Assembly (NCBI GenBank): GCA_016291405.1
Contig: JAEEXG010000006.1
Location: 21,566 to 85,565 of the forward strand
Length of the DNA stretch: 64,000 nucleotides
Source: Lachnospiraceae bacterium
GTDB lineage: Bacteria > Bacillota > Clostridia > Lachnospirales > Lachnospiraceae
Direction: 5' to 3'
A program made the position numbers and the translations under genes. This document shows positions 63,762-64,000 of this stretch, in pieces; positions within the stretch are counted from its first letter, which is position 1, and the number at the start of each line of letters is the position of its first letter. Below the pieces are notes generated by a model. The model was given only the letters and a program-made list of their open reading frames with translations. It was not told the DNA's origin and ran no database searches.

Positions 63762-64000
63762 TTATTTATATTCTTTGTTTACAAATTCTCTTAAAGCATT
63801 TAATGAACGCTTTACTTTTTCTGTGTCTATGCAATATGCCATTCTAAAGTATCCGGGGCAACCGAAGGAATCTGCGGGCACAAGTATTAAGTCATACTTA
63901 AGTGCTTTCTTGCAAAAAGAAACCGAATCCTCTTCCAAAGCCTTCGGGAAAATGTAAAATGTTCCGCCGGGTCTTACAACTTCAAATCCAAGGCTTACAA
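63762..64000 (-). CDS. PLP-dependent aminotransferase, C-terminal fragment
   Basis: The last 78 codons of a gene entering from the right edge. The visible sequence has the class I aminotransferase C-terminal signature: VVRPGGTFYIFPKALEEDS, then LILVPADSFGCPGYFRMAYC, where the Gly-Tyr-Phe-Arg motif holds the substrate-carboxylate arginine. The substrate cannot be told from this fragment. Confidence 0.9.
   Translation of the reverse strand, partial: VSLGFEVVRPGGTFYIFPKALEEDSVSFCKKALKYDLILVPADSFGCPGYFRMAYCIDTEKVKRSLNALREFVNKEYK

Overview
The window looks like a chromosomal segment of a motile, low-GC, anaerobic Firmicute, most likely a plant-polysaccharide-using member of the Lachnospiraceae (Butyrivibrio / Roseburia / Lachnospira-like). 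The basis is: strong AGGAGG-type ribosome sites, a T-box leader, a CIRCE-controlled hrcA-grpE-dnaK-dnaJ operon, an IreB-RuvX-DUF1292-RNase J-YlbF-TrmR-U32 cluster, a type III glutamine synthetase, a YjfB-like motility protein, a chemoreceptor and a pectin-oligosaccharide locus. The organism assignment is inference from gene content and order. I saw no rRNA, tRNA, CRISPR array, integrase or transposase.

Layout. 1-6.2 kb: end of a pyrimidine operon (pyrK fragment, pyrC), a divergent plsC, then murF-ddl translationally coupled to a lipoprotein that looks like a catalytically dead GH9 cellulase. 6.3-10 kb: an EF-hand-like protein with a terminator hairpin in its leader, a perfect 31-bp inverted repeat, and an ECF sigma / membrane anti-sigma pair whose anti-sigma carries two internal repeats and a DUF6273 domain. 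10-18.3 kb: an apparent T-box-controlled operon of type 2 ileS, glgP and an aconitase-like hydratase. 18.3-22.4 kb: mscL, then a GT39-like protein, an MscS channel and a CapA-type phosphatase. 22.4-25.5 kb: a chemoreceptor with an orphan sugar-binding lipoprotein. 25.6-33.5 kb: a yes/rhi-like pectic oligosaccharide locus (AraC regulator, ABC binding protein and two permeases, DUF624 protein, GH105, GH28). 33.5-38.8 kb: yjfB, an M3 oligopeptidase, fba and glnN. 38.8-45.4 kb: the ireB operon. 45.4-53.4 kb: a DUF6020 membrane protein, mtaB, an HPr-like protein without the catalytic His, thiI with its cysteine desulfurase, prmA and rsmE. 53.4-56.4 kb: a compact three-gene operon encoding a zinc-ribbon pseudokinase-like protein, a VWA protein and a divergent adenylosuccinate-synthetase-like enzyme. 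56.4-64 kb: a MATE transporter, the dnaJ-dnaK-grpE-hrcA heat-shock operon, a patatin-like lipase and the end of an aminotransferase.

The best candidate for an undescribed system is the 53.4-56.4 kb cassette. It has its own -10 element and a palindromic terminator. It sits, together with a MATE gene, between dnaJ and prmA-rsmE, genes that are usually adjacent in Clostridia. Its PurA-like member has lost the family's guanine-specificity Lys/Asp motif and its first member carries a kinase-like domain without the catalytic Asp residues. Other notable items are the GH9 pseudoenzyme coupled to ddl, the Crh-like HPr, the 31-bp inverted repeat, and the T-box that seems to place glycogen phosphorylase and a hydratase under isoleucine control. 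All alignments were made by eye; no searches were run.
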